A DNA stretch of 64,000 bases from Pollutimonas sp963712655 (lineage in GTDB: Bacteria > Pseudomonadota > Gammaproteobacteria > Burkholderiales > Burkholderiaceae_B). The notes below the pieces were generated by a model. The model was given only the letters and a program-made list of their open reading frames with translations. It searched no databases and was not told the DNA's origin. Shown here one piece after another: positions 41,636-49,371 of the stretch. Position 1 is the stretch's first letter, and the number at the start of each line of letters is the position of its first letter. A program made the translations under genes and the position numbers. The stretch is from positions 62,001 through 126,000 of the forward strand of contig CAVQIT010000004.1 in the NCBI GenBank assembly GCA_963712655.1. The letters run 5' to 3'.

Positions 41636-42940
41636 GGCTCTTCCCCATTAACGGGGGATGGGCACTCATCACACTCGGTTAATCACACCGTTCCAACCGC
41701 ACTGGGCCAAGACCCGCATGCGGTAATTCTCAAAATTCCTGAACCCGTACGCTCGGCGTGAGAGCATTTCCATCTTGGTGTGGAACCCCTCGGTGATCCC
41801 ATTGGACTTGGTAAATCGCCACATTCGTACAATGGGCTCCAGCCACGATGTTAACGTAGCGGCCAGCGCCTTGGCCGGGCTTTGTTCAAACTGGCGGATC
41901 AAGGCCAGAAACTTGGGCAGCAACTGCTTGGCCCGCTTGGCCTTCAAGTGCTTCATGACCAGAAAGCCGTTCAGTTGCTGTTTGGCGAAATACAAGGCCT
42001 GCAGCACCGGCGACTGTGCCAGGTACTGGTGCAGACGTTCCTTCTGGACCGAAGATAGATTCCAGTGATGGCGGCGCATCAGGCTGAGCAGCCCCCGGTT
42101 CTTGCGCCCTTGGGGGTCGTGCTGTTGCCACAGCTTGAGCAAATGCTGGTTCACCAGCCGAATGACATGGAAGCGATCGGCCACGATCATGGCATTGGGA
42201 AAGTACTGTTGGGCAATACGGCGATAGGTCTCGGATAGATCCATCACAATGACACGCACGTGCTCCTTGCCCGGCAAACGCTTCAAATAGCTGCGCAGGC
42301 TGGCTTCTGAGCGGCCCAGCACCACATCGAACACCTTGTGATTCTTCAAATCGACCAGCGTGGTGGCGTAGCCCTTTTTACGGCTGAAGAAATGTTCATC
42401 GATGCCCAGCACCTGGGGGCAGGCCCTGCCCGAGAGCTCCGAGACCCGTTGCTTTACAAACGATTGATACCAGCGCTCGACCGTGGCGCTGCCGATACGA
42501 TGCGTGCGCGTCAGTTGGTGCTGGCTCACGCCCCCGTCGTGGGCCTCGAAGACCTCCAGGCGATACGCTTCGGTGGCTCGGCGCCGCGGCCGGATGCCCG
42601 CGAAGCGGTGGCGAAAATAGCGATTGCAATCGGTGCAGTGGTACTTGGGCACGCGCAGGTGCAGCACCATCAGCTGGTTGCCCTGGCGCGTGTGTTTGAG
42701 CGTACGTTGGTGTGTGGCCTTAATACGTACCGACTCTTGCTGGCAATGTACGCACGCCAAGCGCTTGGCTGGCCGGGCCCAGACGTGAATCTCTGGGCCA
42801 CATTCCACTCGATCAATCAATAAATCTCTGATTCCTAAGATAGAATTTACTGGGGACATCGGCATTGCTTCCATTAAACGTGTTTCGTCGCAAAAACAAG
42901 TCTAATGAATGTCGCTGTCCCCCTTTAATGATGAAGAGCC
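41636..42940 (-). mobile_element. ISL3-family insertion sequence, 1305 bp
   Basis: Terminal inverted repeats of about 23 bp (left 41636-41658 begins GGCTCTTCCCCATTAA; right begins, inverted, GGCTCTTCATCATTAA; 20 of 23 match). An 8-bp target duplication CGGGATTC lies at 41628-41635 and 42941-42948, and one transposase gene fills the element. All ends are intact, indicating a recent insertion into the ssrA island. Confidence 0.93.
41669..42874 (-). CDS. ISL3-family transposase
   Basis: 401 residues. N-terminal zinc ribbon ('RLACVHCQQESV', 'KYHCTDCNRYFRHRF'), HTH ('GGVSQHQLTRTHRIGSATVERWY'), and DDE domain: 'VLGIDEHFFSRKKGYATTLVDLKNHKVFDVV', 'HVRVIVMDLSETYRRIAQQYFPNAMIVADRFHVIRLVN', 'FTKSNGITEGFHTKMEMLSRRAYGFRNFENYRMRVL' (E of the triad). 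No frameshift. Fills almost the whole IS. Confidence 0.95.
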   Translation of the reverse strand: MEAMPMSPVNSILGIRDLLIDRVECGPEIHVWARPAKRLACVHCQQESVRIKATHQRTLKHTRQGNQLMVLHLRVPKYHCTDCNRYFRHRFAGIRPRRRATEAYRLEVFEAHDGGVSQHQLTRTHRIGSATVERWYQSFVKQRVSELSGRACPQVLGIDEHFFSRKKGYATTLVDLKNHKVFDVVLGRSEASLRSYLKRLPGKEHVRVIVMDLSETYRRIAQQYFPNAMIVADRFHVIRLVNQHLLKLWQQHDPQGRKNRGLLSLMRRHHWNLSSVQKERLHQYLAQSPVLQALYFAKQQLNGFLVMKHLKAKRAKQLLPKFLALIRQFEQSPAKALAATLTSWLEPIVRMWRFTKSNGITEGFHTKMEMLSRRAYGFRNFENYRMRVLAQCGWNGVINRV

Positions 42941-43108
42941 CGGGATTCACACCGATCCGGCCGGCTCTTTGTCTTCTGATAGTTTGAGTCGATCCACTTG
43001 CTTGCTTCGGATAAGAGGGGGCCAGTCCCGAGTGCTGCTATGACGGCCAGGACATCTCCGGAGCCGTAAAGATAGCGGTGACTGGGAAGCATGCGCCGCC
43101 TCGTCGCC

Positions 43109-43705
43109 TTACCATCCGCAGTCTTTACGGATATCCGCGAGCGCGACGTCTGCGCCGGTCGTATCAAATACCGCGGTGACAGGACTTGCTTTGTCGGGCG
43201 TAACATTGACGACAAACGACGTGCTCTGTGCGATCGATTTCAGTAGATCCACAGGCGAGCTAGGGGAGAGCGATGCCTTGGTCGACAGAGTCCATACGGT
43301 GGCTTTAGCCTTCTCCTTGTCTATCTGGTAAGTGACTTCGGCGCCACTGTTCCCAATATACGGCTCCCAGTCAATCCAGAGATCGGTCTTGTTATTCGCG
43401 CATTGCGCAATCAGAGCCATGGATTTCCCAGGCGCGTTTTTACTGGGCCCTGATAACAGCACTGCCGTATGAGCCGGCCTGCCGGTCTTTCGATCCGCGC
43501 GGACCCGATTTATCCACGCCCCTGATACCGGCTTTTCTAATGCCTCTGTCGCTGAAGGTGCCTGCGAAGGGTGCGCCGCCAGTTTATCGAAGCAAGAGAG
43601 CCGTGTGACGGTATTTTTATCGGCTGCGCAGGCGGCCGCCTCCTTATCCCCAAATGCGTTCACCGCGAACGGGAGCAGGGCCAGCATCAGAACAAACGTC
43701 TTCAT
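43109..43705 (-). CDS. VasI/TagO-like (T6SS-associated family) exported protein
   Basis: 198 residues, ATG 43705 after AAGGAAGGGAG; signal peptide 'MLALLPFAVNA'. The early motif 'AADKNTVTRLSCFDKLA' and the C-terminal pattern 'CANNKTDLWIDWEPYIGNSGAEVTYQIDKEKAKATVWTLST...LLKSIAQSTSFVVNVTP...AVFDTTGADVALADIRKDCGW' follow PF11319 (VasI/TagO). No type VI genes are in the window, so it is an orphan; relatives also occur in phages and islands. Function unknown. Confidence 0.72.
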   Translation of the reverse strand: MKTFVLMLALLPFAVNAFGDKEAAACAADKNTVTRLSCFDKLAAHPSQAPSATEALEKPVSGAWINRVRADRKTGRPAHTAVLLSGPSKNAPGKSMALIAQCANNKTDLWIDWEPYIGNSGAEVTYQIDKEKAKATVWTLSTKASLSPSSPVDLLKSIAQSTSFVVNVTPDKASPVTAVFDTTGADVALADIRKDCGW

Positions 43706-43765
43706 ATCTCCCTTCCTTACAAAACCACATCCAATTCAATTTGGCTGCCCGGTGGGTTATTAAAG

Positions 43766-45307
43766 CTAGCGCCTCATGAGTGTGCCAAGGCCCTCGCCGT
43801 CGAGCATCTCTACAGTCAGGTTTTGCATCATGCCGCCCGGGCCCGGAACAAAACTCGCGGCCGAGCGTGAACCTGGAGCAGCCATTGTGCCAATCGGGTC
43901 GAACACAAAGACATTACCATCCCAGTGCTGCAGTGAAAATTCCAGTCTGGTCGGGTTCGTGATCAAAACAAGTTGATTGCCACGCTGTTCAATTTTCACA
44001 TCGCCGAAATAAGCGTTAGCGTAGGTACCGACATAAGCATGGGGTGCAAGTGGTGGGGTGGGGCGTTCCGGGAAGGGCTGCCCGGCAAACTCTCCCGCCG
44101 GATCAGTTATGGAGGCAAAGGCGGCCCCAAAGAACGGCAACCAGTCGCGGGTGACATGCCCGAACTGCACCAGGTCCATATACATCATGTTTAGCGCCTC
44201 GGCGGCGCCAACCGGCACGGCGTTTGTCAAGACGATGATGCCGGTATCAGCGGCGGGAAGCAGGCTGAATGCAGTGCCCGCCCCGGTAGAGAACGCTCCT
44301 GAGTGGGTGAGATGCGTGGCGCCAGACGCGAAAGTCGAGACAACAAAGCCGTACCCATAGTAGTTGGCAGGGGTGTCTTGCGTGGCAGGCGAGGACAAAA
44401 TCTGTGGGCTCAGCGCCGGCAGCAGCGCGTCGCGTGGAATGATTTGTCGCCCCTGATACTTGCCTTCCTGCAAAATCAATGTCATCCACGTTGCCATGTC
44501 GAGCACGTTGGAGCTTACGCCGCCTGCGGGCGACTGAGCATCCGGCTGGCGTTGAGGGCCAGGCTGAAAGGCGCCATTAACCCGAATATGCGGGTGGGCA
44601 CGATTGGTGTGCGCCATGAAATCTACGTAGCGGGAGCTGGTTGAGTCCATGCCGAGCGGGCGATACAGCACTTGATCGGACAGGCTCTCCCAGTCGGTGC
44701 CGGAGGCGACCGCCACGGCTTCCCCCGCTGCAGTCAGGCCAAAGTTGGAGTAAGCATAGCGACTGCGTAAGGGCGCCGCTGGAAGAAGATGCAAGCGTTC
44801 CAGCACTTGCCTGCGGTCATGGCCTAATATTTCAAGTATGTCGCCGGCCTGATGAGCCAATCCCGACCTATGGGCGTAAAGATCGCCAACAGTGACTTGG
44901 GCGGTAGCGACAGGGTCTTGCAGAGAAAACCACGGTATATGCTGCGCAACCGGCGTATCCCAGGATATGAGCCCTTTAGCCACCTGAGCCGCGACTACCG
45001 TGGCGCCGACGGATTTGGATACCGAAGCTAATTGGAATACCGTGTTGGCATCGACGAGGGCGGAATCCCCGAGTTGGCGCACGCCAAAGCCCTTGGCGTA
45101 GACGATTTTTCCTTGATGCACGACCGCGACGGCAAAACCAGGAACGCCTGAACGCGTGAGCACATCGGTGGCGAGCTCATCGAGCTGCGCCACGGCACGC
45201 GTGACGTTGGCTGGGGGAATGGTATTGGTGGATTGGCTTGATCCGTCGTCGCCGCAAGCGGCCAGAGCCAGGAGGGGCGCCAGCAATAAAGCTCGATAAA
45301 CTTTCAT
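43766..45307 (-). CDS. Class-C-beta-lactamase-fold serine hydrolase, lipoprotein
   Basis: 513 residues with lipobox 'LALAAC'. Penicillin-binding/esterase fold: SxxK as 'SVSK' near residue 97, 'YSNFG' (YxN) near residue 186, 'THSGAFSTG' as the third box. A C-terminal extra beta domain ('YVGTYANAYFGDVKIEQRGNQLVL...') is typical of EstB/class-C esterase-like proteins. Probably a peptidase or esterase in the outer-membrane/periplasmic space rather than an antibiotic-resistance enzyme. Encoded inside the ssrA island. Confidence 0.85.
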   Translation of the reverse strand: MKVYRALLLAPLLALAACGDDGSSQSTNTIPPANVTRAVAQLDELATDVLTRSGVPGFAVAVVHQGKIVYAKGFGVRQLGDSALVDANTVFQLASVSKSVGATVVAAQVAKGLISWDTPVAQHIPWFSLQDPVATAQVTVGDLYAHRSGLAHQAGDILEILGHDRRQVLERLHLLPAAPLRSRYAYSNFGLTAAGEAVAVASGTDWESLSDQVLYRPLGMDSTSSRYVDFMAHTNRAHPHIRVNGAFQPGPQRQPDAQSPAGGVSSNVLDMATWMTLILQEGKYQGRQIIPRDALLPALSPQILSSPATQDTPANYYGYGFVVSTFASGATHLTHSGAFSTGAGTAFSLLPAADTGIIVLTNAVPVGAAEALNMMYMDLVQFGHVTRDWLPFFGAAFASITDPAGEFAGQPFPERPTPPLAPHAYVGTYANAYFGDVKIEQRGNQLVLITNPTRLEFSLQHWDGNVFVFDPIGTMAAPGSRSAASFVPGPGGMMQNLTVEMLDGEGLGTLMRR

Positions 45308-46030
45308 TTCGTCATGCCTTTCGCAATCTTGTAGTTTGTTTTGTCAGTTAACGCTATACGCATCACATTCGCCATAAAATGTCGCTGTGCAGTGAACACA
45401 TATTTACGGCTTACCGCGGACGAGCTAAGACCGCTTGCATCTGTTCCGCGATCCCTTACAAACCCACATTAAAATTAATTCTTGTTACTTGGTGGGCAAA
45501 AAACAACCCGTCATTCACTTCGCGTTAATTGGAGCGGCGCCCAATATAAAGGCATTCGCCAGCACATTCAGTTTCTTTTTTTGTACTAACAGCAGTGTTT
45601 CGTACTTCTCGATCGCTACCGAAAAACGGCCATTCTCTATCGGGGGATTCTGCAAACTCGGTCGATGTGACTCGCGCGGCCCTGAAGACTTCCTGCGCTA
45701 AGCACGGGTTGATCTTCTAAGGCCACATCCAAAGCCGGTCGCAAGCAAACCGCTTGCTCTAAATTAATTGGACGTAAGCCTTTTAGGTGCTGGTAAATCA
45801 TTGCCTAGCCTTCAGGAATTATATCAGGGCGAGATTGTCCTTCGAGGCAGAAATCAATATCAAATGGCTTCTGGAACTTTCGGATACTGGAGCTGGATCG
45901 CCAATGGCTTGGTAGCGGTCATTTTGTATGGAATGCTTTGGTTGCTGCAACCTCTGAGATTAATAACCCAGCAGAACCCGCTTTTCCGCTCTGTCCGTGG
46001 GTTATTTTCCTGTTGTCTCAAAACCTGAAC
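45308..46030. other. About 720 bp without a recognisable gene (island right part)
   Basis: Only short, poorly coding frames occur (45435-45701, 45768-46028), with no ribosome site or family match. A terminator-like hairpin is at 45962-46010. Probably decayed island DNA, where an integrase might once have been. Confidence 0.5.
45962..46010 (+). terminator. Terminator-like hairpin next to the right att
   Basis: AATAACCCA (45962-45970) pairs with TGGGTTATT (45998-46006), with inner CAGA/TCTG pairs, followed by TTCC. Good stem, short T tract. Confidence 0.45.
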
Positions 46031-46121
46031 GGGGTTCAATTCCCCCCGACTCCACCAGACAAACCCACGCTGCACTATGTAGCACTAGACGGGGCCAGAT
46101 GAAAATCCGGCCCTTTTTAGT
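46031..46121. repeat. Right copy of ssrA-end direct repeat (att)
   Basis: Matches 41514-41604 with two substitutions. It contains the ssrA T-arm to CCACCA end and a terminator-like stem. The 3' end of the carbonic anhydrase gene overlaps its last bases. Confidence 0.85.
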
Positions 46122-46758
46122 TGTCCTCGCTATAAGGTACGAAGCGCCCGGTAAGAGGGTCCCGGATAAAAAGCAGGCCGGTGGCAACACCAAAGTAAGC
46201 GCCATGCAGCATGAGGGTGCCATTATCGACAGCTTCCCGGACGGCGGGAAATGTCAGCAGGTTTTCAAGGCTGTACTCGATAACGCCCCACTCAAGTTTC
46301 TGTATCCAGCCTTGTCGGTCGTTGTCCGGTGGCCCGGCGCGTTCAGCTACTGGTGCGATCTGCGACATCCACTTGCCGATGAAGTCGCGTTTCGTTAGTG
46401 GTGCGGCGTTGTTGGCAAAAGCCGCAACGCCGCCACAGCTAGCATGGCCAAGCACCACTATATGCTTCACCTTCAGGGCGTTCACGCCAAATTCGATTGC
46501 AGCGCTTGTGCCGTGAAACGAGGTTTCGGCGTCGAGTTCGCAGGGTGGGACGAGGTTGGCGATATTGCGTATTACAAATATTTCGCCAGGACCCGCGTCA
46601 AAGATCGTCTCTGGTGCCACTCGTGAATCACCGCAGCCAATGATCATGACTTCTGGATGCTGCCCATTTTTAGCCAGATCTTGGTAGCGTTCTCTTTCTT
46701 CAGAGAGGCGGCCGTTGAGAAACGATGCGTAGCCATTAGCCAGTCTTTTTGGAAACAC
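46117..46758 (-). CDS. can: Beta-class carbonic anhydrase
   Basis: 213 residues from GTG 46758 (AGGAG five bases upstream; the longer frame from 46926 has no support). Zn site: 'MIIGCGDSRVAPETIF' (Cys, Asp-Arg pair) and 'VLGHASCGGVAAF' (His and Cys). Then 'GEIFVIRNIANLVPP', 'LEWGVIEYSLENLLTFPAVREAVDNGTLMLHGAYF'. Reversible CO2 hydration in the cytosol. The stop codon (46117-46119) lies inside the right att copy, so the C-terminus may have been altered by the integration. Confidence 0.93.
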   Translation of the reverse strand: MFPKRLANGYASFLNGRLSEERERYQDLAKNGQHPEVMIIGCGDSRVAPETIFDAGPGEIFVIRNIANLVPPCELDAETSFHGTSAAIEFGVNALKVKHIVVLGHASCGGVAAFANNAAPLTKRDFIGKWMSQIAPVAERAGPPDNDRQGWIQKLEWGVIEYSLENLLTFPAVREAVDNGTLMLHGAYFGVATGLLFIRDPLTGRFVPYSEDN

Positions 46759-47040
46759 TTTCACTCCTTTTGCTGTTTGATACCCATGGATTTTACGCCT
46801 GCAGATTGGAGCAAATAATGCGTCCCATGCTTTCTGGCGGTCTTGGCGAAGTCGAGGCCGAGTTCTGCGCCCTAGTAGAGCATGAGCCGTACCATTTGGC
46901 GCAAGAACTAGACGAGTTCGGCGCACCCAAGTTCACCAAGGACGGATAGCCGGGCAGTACGCCATGCACATTGCTACCAGAAATGGCTTTCCAAGGCATG
47001 CTATAAGAATTGCTATAGCATCTTTGCAGGACTAGGCAAA

Positions 47041-47319
47041 ATGTCCATTCACTCGTTTGGTCGATTTGGTATTGCACTGTTTCTTGGCGTGCTGGTTTCC
47101 GGGTGTTCTTTTACCGGCCTCGAAGCTCCAGGCACCGGCCCCAAGGCCTCGAGTGCTGGCGTACAAGCTTCGGATCGTGGCAACGAGTGCAGGCGGAACC
47201 GTAGCGGGTGCATCTATGAAGGAGCGTATGAGCCAAGGGAGCGGGACTATGCTGAACAGGAAGCGAAACGCCTGAATCGGGCCGCCTTGGAAAGGTTCCG
47301 CCGCAGCTCTCGCAAGTGA
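47041..47319 (+). CDS. Small outer-membrane-type lipoprotein, 92 aa
   Basis: Signal 'GRFGIALFLGVLVSGC' with lipobox 'VSGC' (Cys 22). The mature portion is polar and charged, with two Cys ('NECRRNRSGCIYEG') and an amphipathic Arg/Glu-rich C-terminal helix ('RDYAEQEAKRLNRAALERFRRSSRK'). No family recognised; single gene. Confidence 0.68.
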   Translation: MSIHSFGRFGIALFLGVLVSGCSFTGLEAPGTGPKASSAGVQASDRGNECRRNRSGCIYEGAYEPRERDYAEQEAKRLNRAALERFRRSSRK

Positions 47320-47402
47320 CCGTGTCTTAAGCTCTTCAGATCCCGGCCTTTCCATCAACCGCCGCGGCAGTCGAGCATTGGGCTGAGGTAGCCGGTAGTC
47401 AT

Positions 47403-47555
47403 TCATGGCACAGAGAGCATGGAGAAATACCACGCCGAAAAGCCTGCGCTCAGCACCGCAATTATCAGGCTCAGGATGCGCTCGGTTCCCCGCGTGCGCC
47501 AGGTCAATACGAGTGCAAGCAGCGTGATGGCAGGAAGGATAAATAGTGTCGGCAT
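47403..47555 (-). CDS. 50-aa two-helix membrane peptide (putative)
   Basis: Starts MPTLFILPAITLLALVLTW at 47555; a second hydrophobic segment 'ILSLIIAVLSAGFSAWYFSML' follows a charged turn 'RTRGTER'. Membrane-hairpin shape and charge pattern are plausible, but no good Shine-Dalgarno site is visible. Could be a small stress or toxin-type membrane protein, or a chance frame. Confidence 0.4.
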   Translation of the reverse strand: MPTLFILPAITLLALVLTWRTRGTERILSLIIAVLSAGFSAWYFSMLSVP

Positions 47556-47572
47556 GGAGTGGCTTTAGGAGG

Positions 47573-47729
47573 TTAATGCTTTGTCTCGTAAGCTTGTACT
47601 AAAGTGGCAAGCATATCAAGTCGGTCGCCTTCTGGTGTTCCTGGATCGGGATCATGCTCCACAAGACGGGAAACTTCTTTCAAGGTGGCCCTTGTAGTCA
47701 GACTCGGTGCGGATTGGGCGGATTTCCAT
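47573..47729 (-). pseudogene. HigA antitoxin relic (N-terminal part, frameshifted)
   Basis: ATG 47729 gives 'MEIRPIRTESDYKG', then needs a one-base deletion (GGG in the codon after AAG) to continue 'TLKEVSRLVEHDPDPGTPEGDRLDMLATLVQAYETKH'. This is the N-terminus of the large-HigA family ('MEIRPIRTEADY..L..V.RL...PGTPEGDRLD.L..LV.AYE.KH'). It stops at TAA 47573-47575, before the HTH domain. Upstream, a HigB end lies in the expected order. Confidence 0.6.
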
Positions 47730-47732
47730 GAG

Positions 47733-47805
47733 TTACTCCATTTCTATGGTTTTGCCATCGATCTTGTCACATTCGGCGTGTGTGCCAGTAAATTTTACAT
47801 AACCT
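47733..47805 (-). pseudogene. HigB toxin relic (C-terminal end)
   Basis: 'GYVKFTGTHAECDKIDGKTIEME' followed by TAA (47733-47735) matches the C-terminal 'YIRFVGTHAEYDRIDA' of HigB toxins. The reading frame upstream of 47805 is not HigB-like, so most of the toxin is missing. The stop lies 3 bp before the antitoxin-relic ATG, the standard higBA spacing. Confidence 0.55.
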
Positions 47806-47870
47806 GGCTGCGCCATACAGGCAGCCATTTTCTGCTATCGTTGATTCTCGTTCACTAGCTTGGAGATAAT

Positions 47871-48236
47871 ATGCCCACACGTTTAAATGCAGGACATTTG
47901 TTAGCCATGGCGGTGACGGCAGGCATGTTTGCCTTGCCCGCTTATGCGCAGTATTCCGGGCCTTCGGCAATTAACGATGGGACCGTCGCGGCGATACTCG
48001 CAAAACCGGCGGATGACCACGCTGTGCAACTGCAGGGACACCTGTTGCGCCGAACCGGTCCCGATAAATACATTTTTTCGGATGGTACCGCCGAGATCGT
48101 TGCGGAGATCAAAGACAAGCGTTTCCCGGCGCAGCCTGTGAATGAAAAGACAAAAGTGGAGATTATCGGCGAGGTCGATACCGGCTTGGCCCGGCCTCCC
48201 GAGATAGAAGTGGACTCCGTCCGGGTGATCCAATAG
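47871..48236 (+). CDS. YgiW/YdeI-type OB-fold (BOF) periplasmic protein
   Basis: 121 residues, signal 'GMFALPAYAQ'. 'YSGPSAINDGTVAAILAKPADDHAVQLQGHLLRRTGPDKYIFSDGTAEIVAEIKDKRFPAQPVNEKTKVEIIGEVDTGLARPPEIEVDSVRVI' is the full BOF domain pattern (G.....L..DDT.V.L.G.I...G.D.Y.F.D..G.I.VEID...). Members contribute to stress (peroxide, metal, antimicrobial peptide) tolerance. Monocistronic. Confidence 0.9.
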   Translation: MPTRLNAGHLLAMAVTAGMFALPAYAQYSGPSAINDGTVAAILAKPADDHAVQLQGHLLRRTGPDKYIFSDGTAEIVAEIKDKRFPAQPVNEKTKVEIIGEVDTGLARPPEIEVDSVRVIQ

Positions 48237-48282
48237 ACGGGCGGCCGATAGATACCCCATAGCCCAAGGCACGATCCTGAAG

Positions 48283-49245
48283 TCAAAGCTGCTTTATATT
48301 CGCTTGCTCAACGATCTGAGCCCATTTGATCATATCGGCCGATACCACCTTCTGAAACTCGTCCGCGCCGCGAGCCACCGGCGTGAGTCCCATTTTCTTG
48401 AGGCCATCCTGCACCTCGGGATCCAGGACGGCGCTTTTGATCGCCTGCTCGAGAAAGCGCGCCGCGGTTGGCGGCGTATCAACATGCACAAAGAAGCCGT
48501 TCCACTCCATGGTCTCTAATCGTGCCAGGCCCAACTCCCGGACAGTCGGCACATTTGGAAGCTCGGGCATACGTTGCGGCGAGGTTACGGCCAGAGCCCT
48601 GAGACGCCCCGTTTGAACCAGTTGCAGGCTTGATGCGGCCGATGCGAAATAGGTGGAGACGAGTCCGCCCATCAAATCGACTATTGCCGGAGCCCCGCCT
48701 TTATAGGGCACGTGCAGCATGTTGGTTTTGGCTTCCAAATTAAGCAGTTCACCTATCATATGCGCTGAGCTGCCAACCCCGTATGAGGCATAGCTGATAT
48801 TGTTCTTGCTTGTTTTGGCTGCGCCCAGCAGCTCTTTCATTGTGTGGTACGGCGACTTTGGGGGCACGACCAGAATGTCCGGCATCACGACCGCTTGCAC
48901 GAGAGGCTTGAGGTGGCTTGGATCAAAGTTCAGCTTGTGAATTGCGGGATTAATTGCGAAAGATGCTGCATCGAACAGCAGGGTGTAGCCATCGGCATGA
49001 GCCGCGGCTACGGCCGAAGCGCCGATAGATCCGCCCGCGCCCGGCTTATTTTCAATGACCACAGGCTGCCCTGTTTTTTGGCTTAGTGCTCTGCCTATCA
49101 ATCTCGCGGCGGCGTCGGCGCCTCCACCGGCGGAATAGGGCACGATGACCCGCAGGGCTCTATCCGGGAAGGGGCTTGAATTGGCATTGGATATGCATAA
49201 TAGACTAAATGCGGCGCCGGCTAAAAGCCTAGAGTAATACCTCAT
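48283..49245 (-). CDS. Bug-family (TctC-like) extracytoplasmic binding protein
   Basis: 320 residues from ATG 49245 with GAGGAGA. Signal peptide 'GAAFSLLCISNANSS'. 'FPDRALRVIVPYSAGGGADAAARLIGRALSQKTGQPVVIENKPGAGGSIGASAVAAAHADGYTLLF' is the Bug signature; 'KGGAPAIVDLMGGLVSTYFASAASSLQLVQTGRLRALAVTSPQRMPELPNVPT' its second half. Many Bug proteins bind aspartate, glutamate or pyroglutamate-like acids. In-line with the PLP and cyclase genes; no TctAB nearby. Confidence 0.9.
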   Translation of the reverse strand: MRYYSRLLAGAAFSLLCISNANSSPFPDRALRVIVPYSAGGGADAAARLIGRALSQKTGQPVVIENKPGAGGSIGASAVAAAHADGYTLLFDAASFAINPAIHKLNFDPSHLKPLVQAVVMPDILVVPPKSPYHTMKELLGAAKTSKNNISYASYGVGSSAHMIGELLNLEAKTNMLHVPYKGGAPAIVDLMGGLVSTYFASAASSLQLVQTGRLRALAVTSPQRMPELPNVPTVRELGLARLETMEWNGFFVHVDTPPTAARFLEQAIKSAVLDPEVQDGLKKMGLTPVARGADEFQKVVSADMIKWAQIVEQANIKQL

Positions 49246-49371
49246 CGCGTTGTTCTCCTCAGTGGTTTTTTGGATATGGGTTTTTTGCAATTCGTCTGAA
49301 TTGCATGGAATGCTGTGCCGGCCACTTCAATTTCCAATGGCCGGCATGTCGTTTGCGAGAAATGGAACTAA

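Larger units (their letters stand above)
41514..46121. mobile_element. 4.5-kb genomic island in the 3' end of ssrA
   Basis: Direct repeats of 91 bp (41514-41604 and 46031-46121; 2 mismatches) flank an interval containing an ISL3-family IS, a VasI-like gene, a beta-lactamase-fold gene and about 650 bp of apparently non-coding DNA. The 3' end of ssrA is a classical integration target for tyrosine integrases. No integrase is present inside, so the island is a remnant or depends on another element. Confidence 0.78.

Noticed and set aside
45435..46028. Two short plus-strand frames in the ssrA island right part
   Set aside because: No ribosome site and no family resemblance; one crosses the terminator hairpin.
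46793..47077. Minus-strand frame beside carbonic anhydrase
   Set aside because: Low-quality composition, overlaps the lipoprotein start region and has no ribosome site.
47340..47402. Short gap after the lipoprotein gene as a gene
   Set aside because: Too short and without start or signal; part of the downstream intergenic region.
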